The notes beneath the pieces were generated by a model. That model did no database searches. It was not told where the DNA came from and saw only the letters and a list, made by a program, of their open reading frames with translations. 64,000 nt of DNA, taken from Flavobacterium luteum. Lineage in GTDB: Bacteria > Bacteroidota > Bacteroidia > Flavobacteriales > Flavobacteriaceae. This document shows, piece after piece, positions 9,074 through 18,804 of the stretch. The translations under genes and the position numbers were made by a program. Location of the stretch: the NCBI RefSeq assembly GCF_008806775.1, contig NZ_WAEM01000001.1, forward strand, positions 186,001 through 250,000, given 5' to 3'. The first letter of the stretch is position 1; each line of letters begins with the position of its first letter.

Positions 9074-9958
9074 TCATTTTTTTCCAAACATTTTTAAAAT
9101 GACAATTACATGTGGAAAAGTAATGGAAGCTAAGAAGGAAAAAAACAAGGCATTAAATATTTTTTGATCTTTAAAAATAAAATACAATAATGCTATACCA
9201 GCAAGTGAAACGATCCAATAAACAAAAGCAGAACGGAAATACAATTTTAAATTTTCTAAACTGACTTCCCCGAAAAGAAACTTTATTTGATCAATTATTG
9301 AAGGGATACTGTGCCAAAAAATAAAATACAATGCAAAACCCCAAATAAGACTTGAAACTTTAAATAGTACAGTAAAAATAATTAAATAAAAAAGTTCTTT
9401 AAAAATATAGTTTTTGAATGTCGCAATTTTAAAGTAAAAAACAGAACTTAATAAAAAAAATGAAATCAATAAAATTTTTAAAACAAGAAAAAAAAAGGGA
9501 ATTGGGATTACTAGACTTGTAATGGCCGTAATAATTATCTGCACCTCTTTAACATGAAATGAAAAAATCAAAAAGAGAATTATAAGTCCATACAACATTT
9601 GAAATACAATTTTTACAAACTGATTCTCTAATTTTAAGTGTTTATTCCATTGTTGTTCTCCAAAATGATAGCCACTTACTAAAACAAATAAAGTCAGTGC
9701 TAGCCAAGGAATAATGTAAAATAAAACAGCTCCTGCTAGAACAATAATTATATAATACATTAGTACCTTATAAAAATGAAGTGTATTATCTTTCGTCTTT
9801 ACATTTTTTATTAGTTCTAAATCGTTTGCGCCATGTAGGATACCAAAAGTAAAAATCAATATATAACCTACCCAAACTTGGACATTATCAGGTAGATATG
9901 AATTTATCCATAATCCAAAAAAGCTAGTTACTATTGCAAAATTCGAATATTTACTCAT
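9074..9958 (-). CDS. blh: Brp/Blh-family beta-carotene 15,15'-dioxygenase
   Basis: Cleaves beta-carotene centrally into two molecules of retinal, the chromophore of the adjacent rhodopsin. The 294-residue product is an integral membrane protein with about eight to nine hydrophobic helices. The family's putative iron-binding histidines are all in place: H42 in LHGANDLE, H98 in SGYHFGEQQW, H216 in FWHSIPS and H283 in TFPHV. The gene diverges from the proteorhodopsin gene across 121 bases, an arrangement seen in several rhodopsin-bearing Flavobacteria and good evidence that the rhodopsin is functional. No other carotenoid gene lies in the window, so beta-carotene must be made elsewhere in the genome. 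Confidence 0.94.
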   Translation of the reverse strand: MSKYSNFAIVTSFFGLWINSYLPDNVQVWVGYILIFTFGILHGANDLELIKNVKTKDNTLHFYKVLMYYIIIVLAGAVLFYIIPWLALTLFVLVSGYHFGEQQWNKHLKLENQFVKIVFQMLYGLIILFLIFSFHVKEVQIIITAITSLVIPIPFFFLVLKILLISFFLLSSVFYFKIATFKNYIFKELFYLIIFTVLFKVSSLIWGFALYFIFWHSIPSIIDQIKFLFGEVSLENLKLYFRSAFVYWIVSLAGIALLYFIFKDQKIFNALFFSFLASITFPHVIVILKMFGKK

Positions 9959-10008
9959 TTAAAATAAATTTTGTTTAAAATTAGTTAAAAAATATTAAAC
10001 AATATGCA

Positions 10009-10038
10009 TTGTTGTTTGTTTAATTTTTTGTATGTTTG
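10009..10038 (+). promoter_or_regulatory. proteorhodopsin promoter
   Basis: TTG at 10009-10011, a 19-base spacer, then TATGTTTG at 10031-10038, a full match to the Bacteroidota TTG-N17-23-TAnnTTTG consensus. Transcription would start near 10045, leaving a leader of about 35 bases. Confidence 0.75.
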
Positions 10039-10079
10039 TTTAAACATTTATTATTATTAACAACTAAAAACTATTTATT

Positions 10080-10805
10080 ATGACAAACTTAATGTTTATT
10101 CCATCATTAGTAACTAAAATGTTACCAGATGATTATGTAGGGTTTACTTTTTTTGTAGGGTGTATGGCCATGATGGCTGCATCAGCTTTTTTCTTTTTAT
10201 CATTAAATCAATTTGATAAAAAATGGCGTACTTCTGTTTTAGTGTCAGGTCTAATTACATTTATTGCCGCAGTACACTATTTTTACATGAAAGAATATTG
10301 GGCTGAAATTGGAGAGTCACCAACTTTTTTCCGTTATGTTGATTGGATTTTGACGGTGCCATTAATGTGCTTAGAGTTTTATTTGATACTCAAAGTTGCA
10401 GGTGCAAAAACTGATTTGTTATGGAAAATGATTGCACTTTCTATTGTAATGCTTGTTACGGGTTACTTAGGAGAGACTGTTTATTCTGATAATGCAGCAC
10501 TTTGGGGGGGCATTTCTGGATTGGCTTATTTTGTAATAGTATATGAGATTTGGTTAGGAAGCGCATCTAAATTAGCGGCAGCAGCTGGTGGTGATGTTTT
10601 AGCAGCTCACAAAATTTTATGTTGGTTTGTACTTGTTGGGTGGGCTATTTATCCATTAGGATATATGTTAGGAACTGACGGATGGTACACAAGCATCCTT
10701 GGTAAAGGAAGTGTAGATGTAGCATACAACATTGCCGATGCAATCAATAAAATTGGTTTTGGTTTAGTTATTTACAACTTAGCTGTAAAATCTCAAAAAG
10801 ATTAA
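10080..10805 (+). CDS. green-type proton-pumping proteorhodopsin
   Basis: A light-driven outward proton pump of 241 residues and seven membrane helices. Retinal attaches to K224 (DAINKIGFG). In helix C, RYVDWILTVPLMCLE gives D88 as Schiff-base counter-ion and proton acceptor, T92, and E99 as proton donor; this DTE triad marks a proton pump and not a sodium (NDQ) or chloride (NTQ) pump. H66 matches the histidine that pairs with the counter-ion in proteorhodopsin. M96 at the spectral tuning site indicates green absorption. In helix E, LWGGIS places G143 where bacteriorhodopsin has W138 and xanthorhodopsin has its antenna-binding glycine. The gene stands alone between its own promoter and a strong terminator, divergent from blh. 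Confidence 0.97.
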   Translation: MTNLMFIPSLVTKMLPDDYVGFTFFVGCMAMMAASAFFFLSLNQFDKKWRTSVLVSGLITFIAAVHYFYMKEYWAEIGESPTFFRYVDWILTVPLMCLEFYLILKVAGAKTDLLWKMIALSIVMLVTGYLGETVYSDNAALWGGISGLAYFVIVYEIWLGSASKLAAAAGGDVLAAHKILCWFVLVGWAIYPLGYMLGTDGWYTSILGKGSVDVAYNIADAINKIGFGLVIYNLAVKSQKD

Positions 10806-10829
10806 TTTTTTTAAATACCACACAATCCT

Positions 10830-10860
10830 AAACCGAGTCACAAATGTCTCGGTTTTTTAT
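10830..10860 (+). terminator. Rho-independent terminator of the rhodopsin gene
   Basis: AAACCGAG pairs perfectly with CTCGGTTT around a ten-base loop and is followed by a run of Ts, 25 bases after the rhodopsin stop. Confidence 0.85.
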
Positions 10861-10916
10861 TTAATTTAAGTCAAATTATTTTGTATTTTCGTAATAATTG
10901 AAAATCTAAATTTATC

Positions 10917-11528
10917 ATGAAAAAAATATTGTTGTTCTGTACATTGCTATTATTATGCAATTTTACATTTAGTCAAAAAAGTTCAACTTTTAAAAAAGTA
11001 ACTTCATCAAATGCTCTTGCTAAAATCGAAAATATTTCTGCTGAGGTTGTTAAAAATAATTTTTATCTATTCATAACAAATAAAGGCGGAAAAAAGGATA
11101 CCATTTTATTAAAAAAGTTTGAAGAAAACAAATTGCCTTTACAATGTAAAATTTCACCTTTTATGGCTAAAGGGATAAAGTTGTATAGTGTGTCTTGGAT
11201 AGAAAATAAAATTACTGAAACCAAATTAAAAACGGAAGATGCAACAACAACATTAACCGAGATTTGCGATGTGACTTCTAAAACTAAATTGTTATCTAAT
11301 ACGCAAACGGTCACTAAAATTAAAGAAATTCATTTCTTAGATGCCAAGCAAACTGTTTCTGAAACCATACAAAAAGTAAGAAATGAAGGTTTTGCTTTAA
11401 GTTTAACAAAAGAAGGCGATGTGATTCTGAAAAATAAAACACAGGAAAATAAAATGACTTACAATCCTACTGAGAATAAGTTTGTAAATATATTAATTAC
11501 TTCGACTCCAAAAAAGAAAAAACAATAA
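10917..11528 (+). CDS. secreted hypothetical protein
   Basis: Not a family I recognise. The 203-residue product starts with a clear signal peptide (MKKILLFCTLLLLCNFTFSQ, cut just after or at the final SQ), so it is periplasmic or exported. The mature part is lysine- and threonine-rich, with alternating strand-like segments and no cysteine pair, lipobox or sorting domain. It has its own TATTTTCG box, a one-base deviation from TAnnTTTG, about 30 bases before the start. It follows the rhodopsin terminator and so is probably a separate transcript; proximity to the rhodopsin gives no functional hint. Codon use is like the neighbours. Confidence 0.75.
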   Translation: MKKILLFCTLLLLCNFTFSQKSSTFKKVTSSNALAKIENISAEVVKNNFYLFITNKGGKKDTILLKKFEENKLPLQCKISPFMAKGIKLYSVSWIENKITETKLKTEDATTTLTEICDVTSKTKLLSNTQTVTKIKEIHFLDAKQTVSETIQKVRNEGFALSLTKEGDVILKNKTQENKMTYNPTENKFVNILITSTPKKKKQ

Positions 11529-11614
11529 TTGGTAACATTTTTTTCTGGTTACATAACAAATATTAAAGTTCAGAATAGGTAAAATTTTTATACAAATCAA
11601 TTAATAAACAAAAA

Positions 11615-11998
11615 ATGAAAAGAGAGAATATATTGACAGGTTCACCATGGGAAGACAAAATGGGTTACTGTCGTGCAGTTCGAATTGGTAACATTGTTGA
11701 AGTTTCTGGAACGGTAGCTATTGTTGATGGAGAAAAAGTAAAAGCAAATGATGCTTTTGCACAAACTATCAATATTTTAGAGCGGATAGAAAAAGTACTT
11801 GAAGATTTAAATGTAAGTATGAAAGACGTGATTCGTACCCGAATATTCACTACTGACATCACAACTTTTGAAGCTGTAGCAACAGCTCATGCCACTTTCT
11901 TTAAAGACATAAAACCAACTACAGGTTTTTATGAAGTAAGTAAACTAGTAGCTCCTGAATATTTGGTTGAAATAGAATTTACAGCAGTGATTGCTTAA
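11615..11998 (+). CDS. RidA-family (YjgF/UK114) protein
   Basis: RidA proteins are trimeric enamine/imine deaminases that detoxify reactive 2-aminoacrylate and related intermediates in the cytosol. At 127 residues the length is exact for the family. The key arginine is in VIRTRIFTTDI (about residue 75) and the C-terminal VEIEFTAVIA matches the family signature, including its conserved glutamate. The N-terminus (SPWEDKMGYCRAVRIGN) is of the subfamily whose members are often annotated simply as RidA family, so the exact substrate is uncertain. It is preceded by a non-coding gap of 86 bases and appears to be monocistronic. Confidence 0.9.
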   Translation: MKRENILTGSPWEDKMGYCRAVRIGNIVEVSGTVAIVDGEKVKANDAFAQTINILERIEKVLEDLNVSMKDVIRTRIFTTDITTFEAVATAHATFFKDIKPTTGFYEVSKLVAPEYLVEIEFTAVIA

Positions 11999-12058
11999 AA
12001 ACAGATACATTAAAGAAACCTTAAAAATTACATTTTAAGGTTTCTATTTAATAATTAT

Positions 12059-13108
12059 TTATTCCGCAACCTTAATCTCAAACATTTTATCCCAATATTT
12101 ACCAGTAACAAAAATGGAATTTGTTTTTGGGTTAAAGGCAATTCCGTTCAAAACTTCGGCTCTACTATATTTTAATTTTTTTCTTAAATCGGTTAGATTT
12201 AAAATGGCTTCGACAGTTCCGCTATTGGGATTAACAACTGCAATAGCATCTTTTTGCCAAATATTACAGTACAATTTTCCCTTTATCCATTCCAATTCAT
12301 TTACACTTTTAATTTTACTATTGTTTGTATACACATTAATATAATCAATCATCTTTTGAGTTTCAGGATTCATTTTCCAGATTTTCTCAGTTCCATCTGA
12401 TTGATACAAATATTTTCCGTCATTTGTCATTCCCCAACCTTCAATTTGTTTGTCGTAAGAAAATGTTTTTTCTACCTTCCAAGTATCCACATTATAAACA
12501 AAACCTTTAAGCTCTTTATACGTTAATTGAAAAATTTTATTGTTTAAAATAGTAATTCCTTCAGCAAAATATTGGTCGTCAATTTTTAAGTTCCTATAAA
12601 CTTTTCCAGTTTTATAATCTGTTTTAAAAAGTTTAGATCTATTGTATTGCCCACCACTTTCATATAAAGTATCTCTAAAAAATTCTAAACCTTCAGTGTA
12701 TGAAGTAGTATCATGTGGAAAAGTATTCACTATTTTATAGGTTAACAACTTCGGTTCTACATCCGAAACCAATTCAATTCTTACAGTAGTCTCAACATTT
12801 TCACCTTCAAAATAGACTAAAGCTTTCAAGTTTTGATACCCTAACTTTTTCCCTTTAAAGTCAAAACGAACTTTTTCAACTCCTTTTTTAGAAGCTATTT
12901 TTACATCATTTACATAATAAATAATACTGTCAATTTCTTTGTTTTGAGTATTTAGAATTTCAAGAAATAAGGATTCATTGGGTTTAAATTGTTCCTTAAA
13001 TTCCGATGAGTTAAAGCTAAAATAGCTTGCTGAATCTTTTCCTTTACTTCCACAAGAAAAAAGAGTTATACCTAATAAAATGATTAATAGAATGTTATGG
13101 TTTTTCAT
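12059..13108 (-). CDS. glutaminyl-peptide cyclotransferase, lipoprotein
   Basis: Predicted to convert N-terminal glutamine of peptides to pyroglutamate, the five-bladed propeller (papaya-type) glutamine cyclotransferase family. The first 19 residues form a lipoprotein signal with lipobox LFSCG, so the enzyme is membrane-anchored outside the cytosol. Residues about 25-110 form a small beta domain. From about 125 the propeller begins with YTEGLEFFRDTLYESGGQYNRSKL, the most conserved segment of the family, and continues with repeated WGMTNDGKYLYQSDGT-like blades to NGIAFNPKTNSIFVTGKYW at the end. The 349-residue length fits other Bacteroidota members. It is convergent with the upstream ridA-like gene and faces the SRP RNA gene on the other side. 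Confidence 0.88.
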   Translation of the reverse strand: MKNHNILLIILLGITLFSCGSKGKDSASYFSFNSSEFKEQFKPNESLFLEILNTQNKEIDSIIYYVNDVKIASKKGVEKVRFDFKGKKLGYQNLKALVYFEGENVETTVRIELVSDVEPKLLTYKIVNTFPHDTTSYTEGLEFFRDTLYESGGQYNRSKLFKTDYKTGKVYRNLKIDDQYFAEGITILNNKIFQLTYKELKGFVYNVDTWKVEKTFSYDKQIEGWGMTNDGKYLYQSDGTEKIWKMNPETQKMIDYINVYTNNSKIKSVNELEWIKGKLYCNIWQKDAIAVVNPNSGTVEAILNLTDLRKKLKYSRAEVLNGIAFNPKTNSIFVTGKYWDKMFEIKVAE

Positions 13109-13162
13109 TAGTCTAATTTTAAAGCTGCAATATACAATAGTAATTTATAAGTTTAATTCCAT

Positions 13163-13192
13163 TTGCAAAAATACAAAAAGATTGTATATTTG
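13163..13192 (+). promoter_or_regulatory. SRP RNA promoter
   Basis: TTG at 13163-13165, a 19-base spacer and TATATTTG at 13185-13192 match the Bacteroidota consensus exactly. The predicted start falls at the first base of the RNA closing stem. Confidence 0.85.
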
Positions 13193-13196
13193 CACC

Positions 13197-13290
13197 GGCA
13201 AGTCCTACACGACCAGCTCCTGCAAACTCCTCCAGGATGGGAACATAGCAAAGGTATGTGGTTGAGCGGTGCGATGTAGGTCGCTTGCCT
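13197..13290 (+). ncRNA. ffs: signal recognition particle RNA, small bacterial (4.5S) type
   Basis: The RNA of the signal recognition particle, which binds Ffh and FtsY and delivers nascent inner-membrane proteins. The transcript folds into one long hairpin closed by GGCAAG (13197-13202) with CTTGCC (13284-13289). Near the tip lie the hallmark elements in order: CAGG at about 13233, a GGAA tetraloop, then AGCA on the return strand, which together form the Ffh-binding loop. About 94 bases is the expected size for the Alu-less bacterial form. A perfect promoter lies directly upstream and T-runs directly downstream. Open reading frames crossing this region on the minus strand are spurious. Confidence 0.92.
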
Positions 13291-13296
13291 TTTTTT

Positions 13297-13325
13297 AATC
13301 TTCCTTTTCGGAGGATTTTTTTTTG
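13297..13325 (+). terminator. terminator after the SRP RNA
   Basis: AATCTTCC pairs with GGAGGATT around a five-base loop, followed by a run of eight or more Ts. A T-run directly after the RNA stem (13290-13296) may already stop transcription. Confidence 0.7.
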
Positions 13326-13367
13326 AGTAATTCGGAGCATCTATTTTCGGCATTTTAGCAATCATAT

Positions 13368-13450
13368 TCCCGCTATCGCCTATAGTCGTTCCTACGACAC
13401 GAGCTATTTGTCTCACACTAGCAAAGCGAACTGGCGAAGCACTCGGGGCT
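13368..13450 (-). repeat. dispersed intergenic repeat, copy 1 (divergent)
   Basis: Read on the minus strand it starts AGCCCCGAGTG and ends GGCGATAGCGGGAA, with an internal GTCGT/ACGAC hairpin. The ends match the other copies (14.4, 47.9 and 60.5 kb) in form, AGCCC-GA at one side and GATAGC-GG at the other. Its GC content is clearly above that of the surrounding genes. Confidence 0.55.
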
Positions 13451-13527
13451 AAAGATGATTTTTAGGATTCTGTAGTTATTTTAATTAAAGAATCAAAATA
13501 ACTACATTTACACTTTTAAATTAAACA

Positions 13528-14331
13528 ATGAACAAAGTAGTTCTCATTACCGGTGGTTCATCAGGAATAGGAAAAGCTGTAGGAGAATTTCTGCATCATA
13601 AAGGTCTTGTTGTTTATGGCAGCAGTCGAAATCCTGAAAAAATCACTAATTCTATTTTTCCGCTACTCGCTTTAGATGTTAGAAATATAGAAAGTATAAA
13701 AGAGGCAATTGCCAAAGTAATATCAATTTCTGGTCGTTTAGATATAGTTATCAATAATGCTGGAGTGGGAATCACTGGACCATTAGAAGAAATCCCAACA
13801 GAAGAAATTAGGAATAATTTTGATACCAATTTTTTCGGACCAATAGAAGTCATGAAAGCGGTTTTACCTCAAATGCGCTCTCAAAATTCAGGATTAATAA
13901 TCAATATAACTTCAATTGCAGGTTACATGGGGTTACCATATCGCAGTGTTTACTCAGCCTCTAAAGGAGCATTAGAATTAATTACAGAAGCTTTACGCAT
14001 GGAAGTCAAATCATTTGGCATTCAGATTACGAATGTTGCTCCAGGAGATTTTGCTACCAATATTGCTACTGGACGATTTCACGCTCCATTGATTAAAGGA
14101 TCAGCATATGAAATTCCGTACGGAAATATCTTGAAAATGATGGATGATCATGTTGATAATGGCAGTAATCCTAATGAAATGGCAGAAGCAATTTATTCGA
14201 TTATTCAAAACCCAAATCCTAAAATTCATTATAAAGTAGGATTGTTTATGCAAAAGTTCTCCATTGTACTAAAAAGAATACTGCCTGATAAAGTGTATGA
14301 AAAAATGCTAATGAATCATTATAAATTGTAA
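13528..14331 (+). CDS. short-chain dehydrogenase/reductase
   Basis: An NAD(P)-dependent oxidoreductase of the classical SDR fold, 267 residues, cytosolic. The cofactor motif is TGGSSGIGKAVG at residues 8-19, NNAGVGI follows near 86, and the catalytic Tyr/Lys pair is in YRSVYSASKGALE near 147-160, preceded by the catalytic serine in INITSIAGYMG. The C-terminal region (PLIKGSAYEIPYGN onward) is of the extended-loop type seen in SDRs acting on bulky lipophilic substrates such as retinol-like or sterol-like alcohols, so the substrate cannot be named. It stands alone between two copies of the intergenic repeat. Confidence 0.9.
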   Translation: MNKVVLITGGSSGIGKAVGEFLHHKGLVVYGSSRNPEKITNSIFPLLALDVRNIESIKEAIAKVISISGRLDIVINNAGVGITGPLEEIPTEEIRNNFDTNFFGPIEVMKAVLPQMRSQNSGLIINITSIAGYMGLPYRSVYSASKGALELITEALRMEVKSFGIQITNVAPGDFATNIATGRFHAPLIKGSAYEIPYGNILKMMDDHVDNGSNPNEMAEAIYSIIQNPNPKIHYKVGLFMQKFSIVLKRILPDKVYEKMLMNHYKL

Positions 14332-14340
14332 TTTTGCACT

Positions 14341-14448
14341 CGCGTAAAGGATTGAAGCGGAAATCCTTTTCCTTTCTTAGGAAAAGATTGTAGCGTAAAG
14401 CCTGACCCGAAGTTGCGAGGAAACGAGCAAATTACGGGTTACGCCCTA
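14341..14448 (+). repeat. dispersed intergenic repeat, copy 2
   Basis: Core GGATTGAAGCGGAAATCC at 14349-14366, a TTTTCCTTTC.TTAGGAAAAG hairpin, then GATTGTAGCG, followed by a second hairpin with arms ACCCG and CGGGT. Core and hairpin placement match copy 3 closely (TGATAGAAGTGGAAATCC, then GATTGTAACGG). A TAATTTTG box at 14329-14336 could start a transcript at its left edge. Confidence 0.7.
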
Positions 14449-14477
14449 AAAAATAAACATTAAATATAAGTATACAT

Positions 14478-15134
14478 ATGAAATTTTTTATAGACACAGC
14501 TAATTTAGCTCAAATTAAAGAAGCACAAGCCTTAGGAGTTTTAGACGGAGTGACGACTAACCCAAGTTTGATGGCAAAAGAAGGAATTACTGGTAAAAAC
14601 AGTATTTTGAAACATTATGTTGATATATGTAATATTGTTGACGGTGATGTAAGTGCCGAGGTTAATGCTTTAGATTTTGCAGGAATGATTAAAGAAGGCG
14701 AGGAGCTGGCTGATTTGCACGAACAAATAGTGGTTAAATTGCCAATGACCAAAGAAGGTGTTATGGCTGCTAAATATTTTTCTGATAAAGGCGTTAAAAC
14801 TAATGTAACTTTAGTGTTTTCTGCCGGGCAAGCTTTATTAGCTGCTAAGGCTGGAGCAACTTATGTTTCTCCTTTTATAGGCCGTTTAGATGACGTTTCT
14901 ACAGATGGTTTAGCACTTATTGAAGAAATTCGATTAATCTATGATAATTATGGTTACGAAACCCAAATTCTTGCAGCTTCTGTTCGACACACAATGCATA
15001 TCGTAAATTGTGCTAAAATAGGTGCTGATGTGATGACGGGACCACTTTCTGCAATTCATGGTTTGTTAAAACATCCTTTAACTGATATAGGTCTGGCTCA
15101 GTTTATTGCCGATTTTGAAAAAGGAAATAAATAA
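14478..15134 (+). CDS. transaldolase, small (TalC/Fsa-like) type
   Basis: Transfers a dihydroxyacetone unit between sugar phosphates in the non-oxidative pentose phosphate pathway. At 218 residues it belongs to the short TIM-barrel group that includes E. coli fructose-6-phosphate aldolase (FSA). Most bacterial members outside the enterics are true transaldolases. Visible motifs are FFIDTANL at the start, [13 protein letters not shown], the Schiff-base lysine K87 in [28 protein letters not shown] and ILAASVRH. It is followed by a strong terminator and appears to be monocistronic. It is the probable only transaldolase of the genome, but that cannot be seen here. Confidence 0.92.
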   Translation: MKFFIDTANLAQIKEAQALGVLDGVTTNPSLMAKEGITGKNSILKHYVDICNIVDGDVSAEVNALDFAGMIKEGEELADLHEQIVVKLPMTKEGVMAAKYFSDKGVKTNVTLVFSAGQALLAAKAGATYVSPFIGRLDDVSTDGLALIEEIRLIYDNYGYETQILAASVRHTMHIVNCAKIGADVMTGPLSAIHGLLKHPLTDIGLAQFIADFEKGNK

Positions 15135-15170
15135 TTTTTTTCACATTATTAAGAACAAGCAAGAAATAAG

Positions 15171-15208
15171 AAAGCGATTTTCATAATCTGAAAATCGCTT
15201 TTTGTTTG
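15171..15208. terminator. bidirectional terminator between transaldolase and the lipoprotein gene
   Basis: Thirteen-base perfect arms, AAAGCGATTTTCA and TGAAAATCGCTTT, with a five-base loop, an A-rich left flank and a T-rich right flank, between convergent genes. Confidence 0.88.
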
Positions 15209-15232
15209 TATTACTATTAAAAGTGAATAATT

Positions 15233-16642
15233 TTACTTCAAATTAGCTTCAAAATTCACATCAAATATATTTGTAAAGGCATTTTTAATTGTAGTATCAG
15301 AGTTTAAAACTATTGCTCTATGTACTTTCATAATCGCCCATTTGGCTTTAAGATCTTCAAAATCATAGCTTCTTAACTCGATACAAGTATCAAATTGATA
15401 TTTTAATAAATTAGTATTCCATTCGTTTTGATTGTTGTCTAAACTTATAGCAATAAATTGATAATCAGGATGTTTTAATTTAAGGTCTGCAATTTTTTTG
15501 TGGGCAGCAATTAAATGAGAAGTTAGTTTTTCTGTCCAAAAGAAAATTACTGTTTTCTTTTTAAGAAATGAATTAGATGAAAGTATATTTCGATCTTTAT
15601 CTATTAACATAACTTCAGGTAATGCATTTCTAACTTTTAGCAATTGAATGGCATGACCAATTTTTTGAATTTCATTTTTCTTACTTTTATCCGTAGAGTA
15701 TTTATTATAAATTTCAAGAAATTTTTGATTATTAACCATATTTTGATCTTCTAATAAATAAGAAAAAGCAATGTTGTTAAGAATCGTGTTTTTTACTTTT
15801 TTGTTTTTAATTAAGGTATCGGCAATATTAAGTTTATTGATATTTGTTTTTAATTCTAAATCTAAATCTGAAAAATGATTGTGATAATTTATACTACCTA
15901 CATTATTCAACATGTGAGATAAATACATAATATAAGGAGAAAAATTCGCTAACTCTTTACAATTAAAATTGATTGATTTTCTAAAATCATAATAATTTTT
16001 TGGTAAATCTTCATATAAATCGATTCCCGTTCTGATTTTATGAATTATTGGATACATTTCTTTTTTTGAAAAATAATGAAAATCTAAAGCCGCTTTTGCG
16101 AAAGTATCAAAGCCATCACTCCATTTTATGTGCTCTTTTTTTGTGGTGTAATACTTTTCAGAAATTGCATAGACGGAATCTATATTTTTATTAAATTTCT
16201 GAAAATCATAATCAAAAACATCAAATAGAGTGCTTCTGTCTTTTTCGTTTTTGAGATACAAGTCCATTAAAAAATTGTTTTTTTCATCTCCTCTACCACA
16301 ATAAACAATAGATTCATCAAACTCTTTTGAATTAATATGAACCATTATACTATCATTCTTATCAAAATAAACGTATTGGTATTCGGGTTCATTTTTAAAG
16401 GTATACAAACCTGGAGTCAGTGAATCAAATTTTATAAAAAAACGATTGTTAGCATCAATTTTAAGGGTGTCAATAACTTCTGAATCTCTACAAAATAAAA
16501 TATAAGGATTATTTGCATTGGTAACTTCTCCACCAAAATAGGCAGTATAATTATCTCCTTTAAACTCTTTATTACAGGAACTAAAAAAAGTAATACATGT
16601 TAGAGAAAAAAAGAGGTAATGTGTAGCGTTTTTAAAATGCAT
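15233..16642 (-). CDS. thioredoxin-fold lipoprotein lacking the CXXC motif
   Basis: A 469-residue exported protein with a lipoprotein signal (lipobox FFSSC, about residue 23). Residues about 30-110 resemble the DUF4369-like beta domain common before TlpA domains in Bacteroidota (GGEVTNANNPYILF, then LTPGLYTF). The middle is helical. The C-terminal 130 residues have the TlpA/AhpC thioredoxin-fold pattern (KKKTVIFFWTEKLTSHLIAAHKK, then YQFIAISLDNNQNEW). The position that holds CXXC in active TlpA reads TEKL, so no redox cysteines remain. It is therefore likely a structural or binding relative of TlpA and not a disulfide reductase. No operon partner is visible. Confidence 0.82.
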   Translation of the reverse strand: MHFKNATHYLFFSLTCITFFSSCNKEFKGDNYTAYFGGEVTNANNPYILFCRDSEVIDTLKIDANNRFFIKFDSLTPGLYTFKNEPEYQYVYFDKNDSIMVHINSKEFDESIVYCGRGDEKNNFLMDLYLKNEKDRSTLFDVFDYDFQKFNKNIDSVYAISEKYYTTKKEHIKWSDGFDTFAKAALDFHYFSKKEMYPIIHKIRTGIDLYEDLPKNYYDFRKSINFNCKELANFSPYIMYLSHMLNNVGSINYHNHFSDLDLELKTNINKLNIADTLIKNKKVKNTILNNIAFSYLLEDQNMVNNQKFLEIYNKYSTDKSKKNEIQKIGHAIQLLKVRNALPEVMLIDKDRNILSSNSFLKKKTVIFFWTEKLTSHLIAAHKKIADLKLKHPDYQFIAISLDNNQNEWNTNLLKYQFDTCIELRSYDFEDLKAKWAIMKVHRAIVLNSDTTIKNAFTNIFDVNFEANLK

Positions 16643-16747
16643 TTGAGACTAGGTTATCATACAAAAATATTTAGTTGATGTTAATATTACTGTTAATACA
16701 TAGTTAAATAAATCCTTATTAGAATTGTAGCTTTTTAAGGTATTTAG

Positions 16748-18412
<1,665 letters not shown>

Positions 18413-18430
18413 AAAGCCAAAGGCAAACGT

Positions 18431-18778
18431 TTACCCCCAAAAACAACCGTGCTTGTCTTCATTTATGACTTTTATGAATTCCTTTAAGCTTTTTACTTTT
18501 AAATTTGGCTTGTAGCCATGCCATTTCATGTCTGACATAAACCAAAAAACTGCCCAAGTGGTATCTTTTTGAATGTAGGTTGCTTTAGCAATTTTACATT
18601 CTATTTTTTCAGTAGGATTATTCCATTTTGGACGAATCTCAAAAACAATAACACATTGATTTTCAATTCTATAATTAAGGTCTAGTTGGTCTCTAATTTC
18701 TTCTGGCGGACGTGAATTAATTAAAAACCCTTCCATTACTTCAATTATTTCTATTTGATTTTCAAATGCTAACGCCAT
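18431..18778 (-). CDS. DUF3024-type small protein
   Basis: A 115-residue cytosolic protein of unknown function. The pattern RDQLDLNYRIENQCVIVFEIRP, followed by KIAKATYIQKDTTWAVFWFMSDMKWH and a C-terminus ending DKHGCFWG, agrees with what I remember of the DUF3024 family, whose members are about this length. There are no known catalytic residues and no signal peptide. It is convergent with the ABC-F gene, only 18 bases away, and is followed upstream by the decayed BLUF gene on the same strand. Confidence 0.75.
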   Translation of the reverse strand: MALAFENQIEIIEVMEGFLINSRPPEEIRDQLDLNYRIENQCVIVFEIRPKWNNPTEKIECKIAKATYIQKDTTWAVFWFMSDMKWHGYKPNLKVKSLKEFIKVINEDKHGCFWG

Positions 18779-18804
18779 ATTATATTTTTAATTTCAATTT
18801 ATAT

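Noticed and set aside
10080..10805. Sodium- or chloride-pumping rhodopsin
   Set aside because: The triad is D88-T92-E99 (DTE), not NDQ or NTQ.
13119..13416. Open frames on the minus strand over the SRP RNA
   Set aside because: They lie antisense to a clear SRP RNA gene and to a repeat copy, have no family resemblance and have GC content set by the RNA.
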